A stretch of DNA of 32,781 nt from Bacteroidales bacterium. GTDB taxonomy: Bacteria; Bacteroidota; Bacteroidia; Bacteroidales; UBA932. Location of the stretch: assembly GCA_017616475.1 (NCBI GenBank), contig JAFZYD010000096.1, positions 1 through 32,781 of the forward strand, written 5' to 3'. A program made the translations under genes and the position numbers. Positions 1-7,432 of the stretch are shown here, piece after piece (the first letter of the stretch is position 1; every line of letters starts with the position of its first letter). Under the pieces are notes generated by a model. It was not told the DNA's origin and searched no databases. It saw nothing but the letters and a program-made list of their open reading frames with translations.

Positions 1-1579
1 GGTCGGCGGCCACCAGCGTCGCCGGCATATCCATATTCAGAGAGATGGAATCGCCCTTGCGCCAACGACGGGATATAACGGCGTATCCCTCCTCTACCGG
101 AGCTTCCACCACCTTGCCGTTTACGGCCAGGGAGTAGCTCTTGCACCAGCCGGGGATGCGGACGCGCACCTGCCCGCGGACAGACCTTTTCATATCGAGC
201 GAAACTCTCACTGCCCCTGCCCAAGGATAGGCGGTCTCCTGCTTCACCGTCACCTTTCGGCCGGCAAGCTCCACTTCGGCCTGGTTGCCTATGAACAGAT
301 TTACCCACAGTGCCTTGGGCGAAGTGCCGTAAATATAGTTGCCGATGGAGGGGAGGAACCGGCAAATCTGGCTCGGGCAGCAGGCGCAGCCATACCACGC
401 CTGGCGGTGATGGGTACCCAGCGACTCCAGCGGATTCACATAGAAGAACCGGTCGCCGGAGAGCGAAATGCCCGCCAGGGCGCCGTTGTAGAGCGAACGC
501 TCCAGTATGTCTATATACTTTCCGTCACCTTTGAACTGATTCATACGCCAGTTCCAGAGCACCATACCCACAGATGCGCAGGTTTCGCAGTAGGCGGACA
601 TATTGGGGAGGCTGTAATCTTGCGTGAAGCCCTCGTTGCGGGAGCTTTGCCCGATGCCGCCGGTAACGTACATATTGCGCAGCACGACATCGTCCCAAAG
701 ACTGTCCAGGGCGGTCATATAGCCTTTGTCGCCGGTGTATGCCGCAACATCGGCCATACCGCAGTAAAGATACATAGCCCGCACAGCGTGACCGGCTATG
801 TCGGTCATCTCGCGCACGGGCTTGTCGTCTTGGTAATAGGATTCCTGACGCCACTTGACCCAGGTGCCGTGGCCGTGGCCGCGCTCGTCAATGAGCCATT
901 CGGCAAAGTCCAGATATTTCTTTTCGCCGGTCACTTCGTAGAGTTTGACCAGCGCCAGCTCAATCTCTTCGTGCCCGGGGACCCAGTCGCGCTTGCCGGG
1001 ACCGAAAACGGTCATCATGTGGTCCGCCATACGGATGGCTACGTCCAGCAGTTTGCGCTTGCCGGTAGCGTGGAAATATGCCACCGCCGCCTCGGTCATA
1101 TGGCCGGCACAGTACATCTCGTGCATCCCCATATCGCTCCAGCGATTCTCCAGGCCGGTGAGGGTGTAATAGGTGTTCAGGTAGCCGTCAGGCTGCTGCG
1201 CCGCCGCGAATTTGTCTATCCACTCATCGCACTTGGCCTCCAGTTCGGGGTCGGGGTTGTTCTGGAGCGAATAGGCCATTCCCTCCAGCGCCTTGTAAAC
1301 ATCCGAATCGTCAAAATAGATGCCTGAGTGCTCTCCCTGCCCCTTCGCCGCATTTTCGAAATTGCGGATGCGTCCGGTCTGGTTCTCTATCTGGTCTATG
1401 CATACGGGTAGCGTCGCGCTCTTGTGACGGTCCAGCCGCGGCGACCAAAAGGCATCGCTTATATGGACTTTGGAGAAATTGACCGGCGTCACCTTTTTGA
1501 GACCGGCATCTTTGGGCTTTGCGCCCGCCAGATCAACAATAAACAGCAGCGCGAGGGCGAAGAGAAGAGTTTTTTTCAT
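1..1579 (-). CDS. GH127 beta-L-arabinofuranosidase (DUF1680), C-terminus cut by window edge
   Basis: This is a secreted or periplasmic glycoside hydrolase that should release beta-L-arabinofuranose from plant-type arabinans or hydroxyproline glycans. Only 526 codons are visible and the reading frame runs off the left edge. Residues 1-20 form a signal peptide (MKKTLLFALALLF, then LAGA). Family GH127 is recognised by the Zn-thiolate active site: Glu316 in RNEGF, Glu332-Thr-Cys334 in YCETCAS, and Cys400-Cys401 in GCACCPS. The 16-residue spacing between the two glutamates equals that of HypBA1 (Glu322 and Glu338), and Cys400 corresponds to its nucleophile Cys417. The ATG follows the stop codon of the upstream barrel gene with no gap (TAAATG), so translation is probably coupled. 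A second glycosidase gene (GH78-like) lies 2 kb away. Family assignment is firm; substrate is inferred. Confidence 0.9.
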   Translation of the reverse strand, partial: MKKTLLFALALLFIVDLAGAKPKDAGLKKVTPVNFSKVHISDAFWSPRLDRHKSATLPVCIDQIENQTGRIRNFENAAKGQGEHSGIYFDDSDVYKALEGMAYSLQNNPDPELEAKCDEWIDKFAAAQQPDGYLNTYYTLTGLENRWSDMGMHEMYCAGHMTEAAVAYFHATGKRKLLDVAIRMADHMMTVFGPGKRDWVPGHEEIELALVKLYEVTGEKKYLDFAEWLIDERGHGHGTWVKWRQESYYQDDKPVREMTDIAGHAVRAMYLYCGMADVAAYTGDKGYMTALDSLWDDVVLRNMYVTGGIGQSSRNEGFTQDYSLPNMSAYCETCASVGMVLWNWRMNQFKGDGKYIDILERSLYNGALAGISLSGDRFFYVNPLESLGTHHRQAWYGCACCPSQICRFLPSIGNYIYGTSPKALWVNLFIGNQAEVELAGRKVTVKQETAYPWAGAVRVSLDMKRSVRGQVRVRIPGWCKSYSLAVNGKVVEAPVEEGYAVISRRWRKGDSISLNMDMPATLVAAD

Positions 1580-2263
1580 TTAGAGAGCCAAGTTGACGCC
1601 CAGCTGCAAGAAGCCCTTGTAGCCGACGCCGAGTTCTGCGGTAAAGGCCACCTTCTCGCTGCCCAGACGCATACCGATGGGGGTAAGTTGAACCACGGGG
1701 AAGATGGAAGGCGACGAAGATGAAGAAGTATCGGAGCCTTCGCTGCTGCCCACCGTATCGCCTTCGTCCGACGCCTTTGTCTTGGGCGTGCCATATTTTA
1801 CCGTATTGGTGAGCACCGAACCGACGCCGAGATTCACGCCACCGTACAACTTGCATATGCCGGCCGGTTTATAGAAAAACTTGCCTGCGGCGACCAGTGT
1901 GGGGAAATGAATGTGCTCATAGCTGTCGTCCGACACCAAACCGTAGTGCCAGTAACCCAATTCCGGACCCAATGTCCATCTGGTGTCGGCAAAATGATGA
2001 TCGTATCCTACGGAGATATACGGAATCCATCCCTTGAATTGCGGAGCCTCTACATCTACATTACCACCGGTAAGTATTGCAGCCAGACCGACGCCAATCG
2101 CAAGCCCCAGGGCGGTGCCCACACCCGTGAAAGCGGTGGGGACATATGCGTCAGCTACCTGGACGTTAAAACTGTCAATGGGGATACCATATTTGTCCAC
2201 GTCTTGGGCAAAGAGCGATGAACTGCAAACGAGCAGCATCAATACAACAAAAAATTTCTTCAT
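1580..2263 (-). CDS. putative outer-membrane beta-barrel protein
   Basis: A 227-residue protein of unknown function. Residues 1-19 are a signal peptide ending FAQ, the usual Bacteroidota cleavage context. A hydrophobic Gly/Ala-rich stretch at about 45-67 (FTGVGTALGLAIGVGLAAI) is followed by alternating-residue segments such as GWIPYISVGYDHHF and RWTLGPELGYWHYG that look like amphipathic beta strands of a small OmpA/OprF-type barrel. A low-complexity Ser/Asp/Glu loop (about 167-186) interrupts the barrel, and the chain ends LQLGVNLAL, resembling a last outer-membrane strand. It is first in a two-gene unit with the GH127 enzyme; a link to glycan binding is possible but only contextual. The ATG at 2263 follows a TAAATTCG box at 2294-2301. 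Confidence 0.65.
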   Translation of the reverse strand: MKKFFVVLMLLVCSSSLFAQDVDKYGIPIDSFNVQVADAYVPTAFTGVGTALGLAIGVGLAAILTGGNVDVEAPQFKGWIPYISVGYDHHFADTRWTLGPELGYWHYGLVSDDSYEHIHFPTLVAAGKFFYKPAGICKLYGGVNLGVGSVLTNTVKYGTPKTKASDEGDTVGSSEGSDTSSSSSPSIFPVVQLTPIGMRLGSEKVAFTAELGVGYKGFLQLGVNLAL

Positions 2264-2293
2264 AATACGTTAGTTTTAATTAGAAATCATAGA

Positions 2294-2301
2294 CGAATTT
2301 A
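2294..2301 (-). promoter_or_regulatory. putative -7 box (TAAATTCG) for the barrel/GH127 unit
   Basis: Seven of eight matches to the Bacteroidota -7 consensus TAnnTTTG, 30 nt before the ATG at 2263. No good -33 TTTG is visible at the usual distance. Similar TAnnTTCG variants precede the tmRNA and ackA. Confidence 0.4.
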
Positions 2302-2333
2302 ATACAAAAAACGTGCTATGTCAAATAAATGCA

Positions 2334-2341
2334 TATCTTTG
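2334..2341 (+). promoter_or_regulatory. -7 box (TATCTTTG) for the CyuA-like gene
   Basis: A full match to TAnnTTTG. It overlaps the region just after an in-frame ATG at 2329, so that ATG would lie upstream of the transcription start. This supports the downstream ATG at 2368 as the real start, leaving a leader of about 20 nt. Confidence 0.6.
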
Positions 2342-2367
2342 AGAAAAATCACATAAGTCTTGGAGCA

Positions 2368-3702
2368 ATGACACCGCGCCAGCAGGAAATAATTGATTTG
2401 ATACACCGCGAGGTGAAGCCCGCACTTGGGTGCACCGAGCCCATTGCAGTGGCGCTTGCCGCCGCAAAAGCGGTGGAGATTATTTCGGAAAACTGCGTCT
2501 GTAGCGACTGCTGGCGAAAGACGGCGGACCTGAAGATTGACGTAGAGGTCAGCGGCAACATTCTAAAGAACGGTATGGGAGTCGGCATCCCGGGCACCGG
2601 GATGATAGGACTTCACGTGGCCGCCGCCCTTGGTGCCGTGTGCGGCGATTCTTCGCTGGGGCTGGAGGTTCTCAAGAATCTTGACGATGCCGGCATCGCC
2701 AGGGCAAAAAGCCTGGTGGATAGCCAATCGGTGCACATTTCCGTCTCCGATACCGACCGTCTTCTCTATGTCAAAGCCACCGTCACCCTGGAGGGCTGCG
2801 CTCAGGCCAGCGCCGAGGTCGACCCGCACGCCTATGCGGTAATTGAAGACGACCACGACCGCATAGTGGAGACTAGTTTTGCCGACCGCATCCTTATGAG
2901 TTCCGAATCAGGCGCGGCCAGCGTCGAGTCGAGCGGAAAGGATTTCGGCCTGACAGTCAAAGAGATATACAACTTCGCCTGCACCGCAAACTTCAAGGAT
3001 ATCGAGTTTATTCTGGAAGACCGCACCCTGAATCTGGCCCTTGCCCGCGAAGGACTTGAAAAGGACTACGGCCTTCGTGTCGGCAAGGCCATCCGCGAAA
3101 ACCAGAAAGAAGTGTTCGGCGACGACCTGCTGAGCTTTGCGATGGGAATGACCGCCGCGGCATCCGACGCCCGTATGGCGGGCAGCACCCTGCCGGCAAT
3201 GTCCAACAGCGGCAGCGGCAACCAGGGCATCACCGTAAGTATGCCCGTAATTGCCTACGCCATCAAATACAAAGTGGACGATGAACGCCTTGCCAGGGCG
3301 CTGATTCTTAGCAATTTGGTGGCAATTCACATAAAGAGCTTCCTGGGTAAACTCTCCGCCCTGTGCGGCTGCGTGGTGGCCTCCACCGGCAGCGCCTGCG
3401 GCATAGTCTATTTGGAAGGCGGCGGTCTGAAAGAGGTCTGCGCCGCAATCCAGAATATGGCCGGCAACATCACCGGAATGGTGTGCGACGGCGCCAAGGT
3501 CGGCTGCGCAATGAAAGTCGCCTCCGGCGTTTCCTGCGCCATCCAGAGCGCAGTGCTGGCCCTGCGCGGCACCTGCATCGGATCTACCGACGGCATCATA
3601 GAAGACGATGTAGAACGAACTATCCGCAACCTTGGGGCCATCGGCAGCATCGGAATGAAAGCCACCGACCGGATGATCCTGGACATTATGCTCTGCAAGT
3701 AG
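2368..3702 (+). CDS. L-cysteine desulfidase / L-serine dehydratase alpha-like protein (CyuA, UPF0597 family)
   Basis: A cytoplasmic iron-sulfur enzyme of the CyuA (YhaM)/UPF0597 family, related to the alpha subunit of Fe-S L-serine dehydratase. Characterised members degrade L-cysteine to pyruvate, ammonia and sulfide. The 444-residue product matches the family's length and carries its signatures: EVKPALGCTEPIAVALAAA near the N-terminus (Cys22), SNSGSGNQGI near residue 280, LCGCVVASTGSACGI, and CDGAKVGCAMK (last cysteines, likely cluster ligands). A longer frame opens at 2329, but a -7 promoter box at 2334-2341 falls inside it, and MTPRQQEIIDLIH fits the family N-terminus, so I start at 2368. 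The gene stands alone and converges on the GH78-like gene with 7 nt between stop codons. The choice between cysteine and serine as substrate cannot be made from the sequence. Confidence 0.88.
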   Translation: MTPRQQEIIDLIHREVKPALGCTEPIAVALAAAKAVEIISENCVCSDCWRKTADLKIDVEVSGNILKNGMGVGIPGTGMIGLHVAAALGAVCGDSSLGLEVLKNLDDAGIARAKSLVDSQSVHISVSDTDRLLYVKATVTLEGCAQASAEVDPHAYAVIEDDHDRIVETSFADRILMSSESGAASVESSGKDFGLTVKEIYNFACTANFKDIEFILEDRTLNLALAREGLEKDYGLRVGKAIRENQKEVFGDDLLSFAMGMTAAASDARMAGSTLPAMSNSGSGNQGITVSMPVIAYAIKYKVDDERLARALILSNLVAIHIKSFLGKLSALCGCVVASTGSACGIVYLEGGGLKEVCAAIQNMAGNITGMVCDGAKVGCAMKVASGVSCAIQSAVLALRGTCIGSTDGIIEDDVERTIRNLGAIGSIGMKATDRMILDIMLCK

Positions 3703-3709
3703 CCACTGA

Positions 3710-5329
3710 CTACTTCTGGAATACTTCCGGATATTTGTAGATGAAGTACGTCGGAGTACAACTCCAGGCGTGACAGTAACTGTTCAGCGGATGGAAACTG
3801 TACGGGGCTCGATAGTCGTCTGAAGGGTCGTAAACTTCCCAGAAGGTATCGGCGCCTTTGCGTACCATTCCTCCCCAATAATCCACCATCGTTTCGCGGG
3901 CCTTGTCCTTCATTCCGCAGCGGAGCATCGCTTCCAACAGATAGTGCATCGCGTAGGGCGAGCCGGGACGGATGGCGTCTTCTTTTGAAAGCACTGCCGT
4001 CAGTGCCTTTGCGCCCTCTTTTGGCGTCAGGATGCCGCCGATTATGGCCCAGACCTGGGCATGGACGGAGACCTGGCCGCCGGCCGGACTTACCATCAGA
4101 GACTGTTTGGCGGCATAGAAGCGTTTCCTGACCCCTTTGCGAATTTTGGCCGTGAGGTTGCGCCACTGCTCAACCTGATTGCCGCAGCCGATTCTATCGG
4201 CAAGTTCTATTGTCTGATTCAGCGTGAACAGCATCGCCCCTTGGAAAGGCACCTCCGTGTCCATCACGGCGTGGTCAAAGAACAACCAGGCGCGGCTGGC
4301 GTCAAAGGTATTGTCGGTCCTGAGCCGGCACAGCGCATCCTCCACCTGAAATTTAGCCACCGGCCACAGGTCGCGGGCGGTATCGATATCGCCCGTGTCA
4401 TTCAGGTATTCCAAGAGTATCGACGGGTACAAAAGACTGTATGTAAGGCAGTAAGTGCCATATTGCGGATGCGGCTCAGGATGCTCGAAAAGGTCCGCCA
4501 GCAGGCGGCCGTTATTATCGGTAAGGGCGGCGAAAAGATATAGACAGTGCTTCGTTAGTTCGTGGTTCTGATATGAGTAGCGGCCTGCCAGCGACTCCAG
4601 ATAAAGGTCGCCTATCCACAGCCGACGGTCACGCTTTGGGCCGTCCTCATAAACTGTCTGCATACACTCTGCGAGGGTCGCCAGACTCACATTGTTTATA
4701 TCATTAATTATCTGTGGACAATTGTCAGCCAGAGTCGTTTTAATATCGCCGGCGGAGGTTGTCGCTTCGCAACGGATGCCATCCAGAGCGAAATCGTAGT
4801 TGCCTCCCAGGAGTTCAATTCGCAGGTACCTGAAGGCCACTCTGCGCGGCAGGCGGACATCGCAATCTGACACCTCCACAGTCTGTATCTCGTCCTGCAT
4901 CCACGCCCGTGACAGACTCCCGCGCCAGGGATCAAACGGCTCGTTCAACTCTGCCGGGACCTCACCGAAAATGAATTTAAGTTTCACCGGAGCGTCCATC
5001 ACCTCCCCCAACGTCTTGAGCCGGAACACCAGATGTCCCGTCACGTGACGTCCAAAGTCGAGGGTAATACTCTTAATCTTCTTGAAATTGGCATCTGAAA
5101 GTGTGTCCAAGCCGCCCATAGGCTCAAACCGCCATCCCTGGAACGCCGTTTCGTCCTTGACCGCCGCCACCACCGCCACAGGATACACTTCCGTTACCTT
5201 CAGCTCAGGCGTCGTCTGCCGGGCTATCTCCATCCACTTCACGCGTTCAGTCCCGAACACATCCTGCCCAGATGCCCTCATAACCCACGTCAGGCAAAAG
5301 AATAATACGGCAAATACTTTTCTAAACAT
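3710..5329 (-). CDS. GH78-like alpha-L-rhamnosidase-type six-hairpin glycosidase
   Basis: A secreted or periplasmic 539-residue glycosidase. The N-terminus (MFRKVFAVLFFCLTWVMRASGQ) is a signal peptide. An N-terminal jelly-roll-like region (about 25-200) is followed by an (alpha/alpha)6 barrel. The barrel contains EDGPKRDRRLWIGD, the counterpart of the D-P-R-D-E-R...GD motif of GH78 alpha-L-rhamnosidases, and near the end DTFWEVYDP and NSYCHAWSCTP, matching GH78 catalytic-domain landmarks. The protein is shorter than classical GH78 enzymes, which carry extra beta domains, so the exact sugar is uncertain. The frame stays open to an ATG at 5431, but that lies inside the tmRNA; the ATG at 5329 gives the signal peptide. 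A consensus -7 box lies only 5 nt before this ATG, implying a nearly leaderless mRNA. Confidence 0.75.
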   Translation of the reverse strand: MFRKVFAVLFFCLTWVMRASGQDVFGTERVKWMEIARQTTPELKVTEVYPVAVVAAVKDETAFQGWRFEPMGGLDTLSDANFKKIKSITLDFGRHVTGHLVFRLKTLGEVMDAPVKLKFIFGEVPAELNEPFDPWRGSLSRAWMQDEIQTVEVSDCDVRLPRRVAFRYLRIELLGGNYDFALDGIRCEATTSAGDIKTTLADNCPQIINDINNVSLATLAECMQTVYEDGPKRDRRLWIGDLYLESLAGRYSYQNHELTKHCLYLFAALTDNNGRLLADLFEHPEPHPQYGTYCLTYSLLYPSILLEYLNDTGDIDTARDLWPVAKFQVEDALCRLRTDNTFDASRAWLFFDHAVMDTEVPFQGAMLFTLNQTIELADRIGCGNQVEQWRNLTAKIRKGVRKRFYAAKQSLMVSPAGGQVSVHAQVWAIIGGILTPKEGAKALTAVLSKEDAIRPGSPYAMHYLLEAMLRCGMKDKARETMVDYWGGMVRKGADTFWEVYDPSDDYRAPYSFHPLNSYCHAWSCTPTYFIYKYPEVFQK

Positions 5330-5334
5330 ACATT

Positions 5335-5342
5335 CAAAGTTA
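5335..5342 (-). promoter_or_regulatory. -7 box (TAACTTTG) for the GH78-like gene
   Basis: Full match to TAnnTTTG. A TTTG at 5365-5368 lies 22 nt upstream as a possible -33 element and falls inside the tmRNA terminator. Only 5 nt separate the box from the ATG at 5329. Confidence 0.6.
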
Positions 5343-5356
5343 CAACGAATTATCGG

Positions 5357-5404
5357 CATCTCCACAAAAAAAGCCAGCTTCCGCTGGCTATTTTTGTGGA
5401 GATG
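5357..5404. repeat. 48-bp near-perfect palindrome over the tmRNA 3' end and terminator
   Basis: Positions 5357-5378 pair with 5383-5404 at 21 of 22 positions (mismatch 5371/5390), with a 4-nt loop. The right arm contains the tmRNA 3' acceptor strand; the left arm is its inverted copy beyond the terminator. Confidence 0.9.
5366..5389 (-). terminator. intrinsic terminator of the tmRNA gene
   Basis: A 7-bp stem AGCCAGC/GCTGGCT (5372-5378 with 5383-5389) and a 4-nt loop are followed on the minus strand by an uninterrupted T run (5371-5366). It starts 8 nt after the tmRNA 3' end. The hairpin is the centre of a larger 48-bp palindrome (5357-5404). Confidence 0.8.
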
Positions 5405-5793
5405 GGCGGACTCGAACCGCCGTCCAATCAACGTCCCCGCAAGCTTTCTACACGCTTATCCACCCTTTGATTGTCGGCAGGCACCCGCCGGGCGGCGGGC
5501 TAGTGCAAGCTTAGCCTCTAAATCTTTTCGCACCGACAGAGGCGCTGGATGCGAGCAGGAAAATGTTCTGCCTACGTTCCGAACTCCGGACCGAACTTCC
5601 AGAAAATCCGGCGGAACGCTCGTCGGCCCGACCTTGTCGGGCGGATTAAGGAATTAGGCTTGGCCTAATTACGCAGCGAGACGATAGTTGTTGTTGCCAG
5701 TTATGGCGTGAGGTCTGAGATTTACGAGAGGGGCCACGACTCTCGGCGTGCTTACCTGTAGAAATCGATTGCTGTCAAAACCAAAACATCCCC
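5397..5793 (-). ncRNA. ssrA: transfer-messenger RNA (tmRNA)
   Basis: One-piece tmRNA of about 397 nt that rescues stalled ribosomes and adds a degradation tag. The acceptor stem pairs GGGGATG (5793-5787) with CATCTCC (5404-5398), leaving A5397 as discriminator; CCA is not encoded. The 5' domain has the conserved TTTTGACAG segment, and the 3' domain has the T arm GGCGGTTCGAGTCCGCC. The resume codon appears to be GGC at 5698, giving tag GNNNYRLAA then TAA (5671-5669), i.e. AGNNNYRLAA with the charged alanine. The stop lies in the helix-5 stem AATTAGGC-CAA-GCCTAATT, and a CCCGAC/GTCGGG hairpin follows. A TAATTTCG box at 5807-5814 is a candidate promoter, and a strong terminator follows. Identification is firm; end positions come from the acceptor pairing. 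Confidence 0.95.
5669..5698 (-). other. tmRNA proteolysis-tag reading frame
   Basis: Ten codons reading G-N-N-N-Y-R-L-A-A-stop inside the tmRNA. The LAA end is the usual signal for ClpXP-type proteases. The better known Bacteroidota tags end YALAA, so arginine here is a departure. Confidence 0.85.
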
Positions 5794-5806
5794 GATTTTT
5801 ACGCTG

Positions 5807-5814
5807 CGAAATTA
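5807..5814 (-). promoter_or_regulatory. putative -7 box (TAATTTCG) for tmRNA
   Basis: Seven of eight matches to TAnnTTTG, 13 nt upstream of the mature tmRNA 5' end. This leaves a short 5' leader for RNase P to remove. Confidence 0.45.
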
Positions 5815-5835
5815 TACAATTTTTGCAAAACTCGC

Positions 5836-5843
5836 TACCTTTG
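5836..5843 (+). promoter_or_regulatory. -7 box (TACCTTTG) for lnt
   Basis: Full match to TAnnTTTG, ending only 5 nt before the lnt ATG at 5849, so the transcript would have almost no 5' leader. No clear -33 TTTG at normal spacing. Confidence 0.55.
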
Positions 5844-5848
5844 ATGTT

Positions 5849-7432
5849 ATGAAAGGAAAAATCTGGCTTTGCATATTGCTGTTCGCAGCACTCGCTTCCG
5901 TTCCATTTTTGGTGCCAAACTGCGGCTGGGTGGCGCTTTTTGCGTTTGTTCCCCTGCTCTATTTCGCAGATTTCTATAAAGAGATTCCCTCCAAGCGCAA
6001 AGGGTGGTATCTCTACGCGGCGTTTCTGCTGTTCAACACAGCCACTACATTCTGGATAAACTGGATATCTGTTCCCGGTGCCTTCGCCGCCCTCACCCTG
6101 AACGCCCTGCAGATGTACTTCATCTTCCGGGTTTTCCTCTGGAGCCGGAAATATGTCTCCCGCAGCCTGTCATACCTGCTGCTCATAGCAATGTGGATTG
6201 CCTGGGAGCGCGGCTACCAGAATGTAGAAATTTCCTGGCCCTGGCTCATTCTGGGCAACTCCTTTGCCACGAGCACCAAGTTGGTCCAGTGGTACGAATA
6301 TACCGGCTTCCTTGGCGGCACTCTGTGGATCTGGCTCACCAACATCTTCCTTTACGAGACTTGGCGCAGTTGGAGCAAAAGGGCCGACAGGCTGCAGCGG
6401 CGGCAGCTCATTGCCAAGGCGCTGACCACAGTGCTGCTGATTGTTGCTCCCACCGTCCTTTCGCTGATAATCTACAAGAACTACAAGGAGACCGACAACC
6501 CGGTTGAGGTGGTGGCCGTGCAGCCCAACATAGACGCCTACACCGAGAAGCACGGCGGCCTGGCCCAGGATGTCCAGGACAAGAAGCTTTTCGAGCTGAT
6601 ACGCAGCCAGATAACCGACAACACCAAGTATATAATCACCCCGGAAACATACACTTTCCAGTTCAATTTGGACGCCCCCGAAACCAACGTGACATACGAC
6701 GGCACCCAGAAGCTTTTGAAAGAGTACCCCAATGCCAGTATGGTGCTGGGCGCCATCACCTACCGGCTGTTCAGCGCCAAGGCCCTGGCCCCTTTCAACG
6801 CCTCCCCGATTGGCGACAAATGGTATGTGTCGTACAACACCGCTATGATGATAGACACCGCCGGCGTGCGCAACTACTACCATAAATCAAAGCTGGTGCC
6901 CGCCGTGGAAATTATCCCCTACCAGAAATATCTCCCCTTCCTGGGCAAGATTGCCGCTGCTTTCGGCGGCTCAATGAACAGCTACGGCGTGAGCGAAGAC
7001 GTCAACAACCTCACCGCGGCCGACGGCACAAAGGTAGGCGCAATGATATGCTACGAATCTATCTACGGTGAGTATTACCGCCGCACAGCCAACTACGGCG
7101 CCCAGTTCACCACGGTGATTACCAACGACGGCTGGTGGGGCGACACCCCCGGCTACCGGCAGCACTTCCGCTTTGCCAAGCTTCGCGCCATAGAGACGCG
7201 GCGCGACGTGGTGCACGTGGCCAACACCGGCATCTCCGGCTTCATAAACCAGCGCGGCGACGTTCTGCAGCGCACCGGCTGGTGGGTGCCCGTAGCCATC
7301 CGCGGCACAGTGAACCTCAACGACACAAAGACATTCTACTCCACATACGGCGATATGACCGGCCGTATATGCAGTTTCCTGTTCCTGCTGCTCCTGGCAG
7401 CCGTACTGGTAAAGAAGATTACCTTAAAATAG
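5849..7432 (+). CDS. lnt: apolipoprotein N-acyltransferase
   Basis: Inner-membrane enzyme that transfers an acyl chain from phospholipid to the amino group of the N-terminal diacylated cysteine of lipoproteins. The 527-residue protein has about six membrane segments in the first 210 residues, a nitrilase-type periplasmic domain (about 218-495) and a last membrane helix (about 507-522). The catalytic triad is present: Glu266 in ITPETYTF, Lys346 in YHKSKLVP and Cys401 in ICYESIYGE. Also conserved are Glu354 (LVPAVEIIP) and Glu403 next to the cysteine, and the NDGWWGDTPGYRQHF segment. A -7 box ends 5 nt before the ATG. The 3' end overlaps the convergent pheT by 14 bp. Substrates in this window include the lipoprotein gene at 26986. 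Confidence 0.93.
   Translation: MKGKIWLCILLFAALASVPFLVPNCGWVALFAFVPLLYFADFYKEIPSKRKGWYLYAAFLLFNTATTFWINWISVPGAFAALTLNALQMYFIFRVFLWSRKYVSRSLSYLLLIAMWIAWERGYQNVEISWPWLILGNSFATSTKLVQWYEYTGFLGGTLWIWLTNIFLYETWRSWSKRADRLQRRQLIAKALTTVLLIVAPTVLSLIIYKNYKETDNPVEVVAVQPNIDAYTEKHGGLAQDVQDKKLFELIRSQITDNTKYIITPETYTFQFNLDAPETNVTYDGTQKLLKEYPNASMVLGAITYRLFSAKALAPFNASPIGDKWYVSYNTAMMIDTAGVRNYYHKSKLVPAVEIIPYQKYLPFLGKIAAAFGGSMNSYGVSEDVNNLTAADGTKVGAMICYESIYGEYYRRTANYGAQFTTVITNDGWWGDTPGYRQHFRFAKLRAIETRRDVVHVANTGISGFINQRGDVLQRTGWWVPVAIRGTVNLNDTKTFYSTYGDMTGRICSFLFLLLLAAVLVKKITLK

Noticed and set aside
3698-3714. Small hairpin at the convergent CyuA-like/GH78-like stops
   Set aside because: Only a 5-bp stem with a 7-nt loop and no T run; too weak to call a terminator.
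5330-5431. Upstream extension of the GH78-like gene to an ATG at 5431
   Set aside because: The extension lies in the tmRNA and its terminator; the start at 5329 gives a signal peptide and a promoter directly before it.
5082-5657. Plus-strand frame running through the tmRNA
   Set aside because: Antisense to the GH78-like gene and tmRNA; no protein features.
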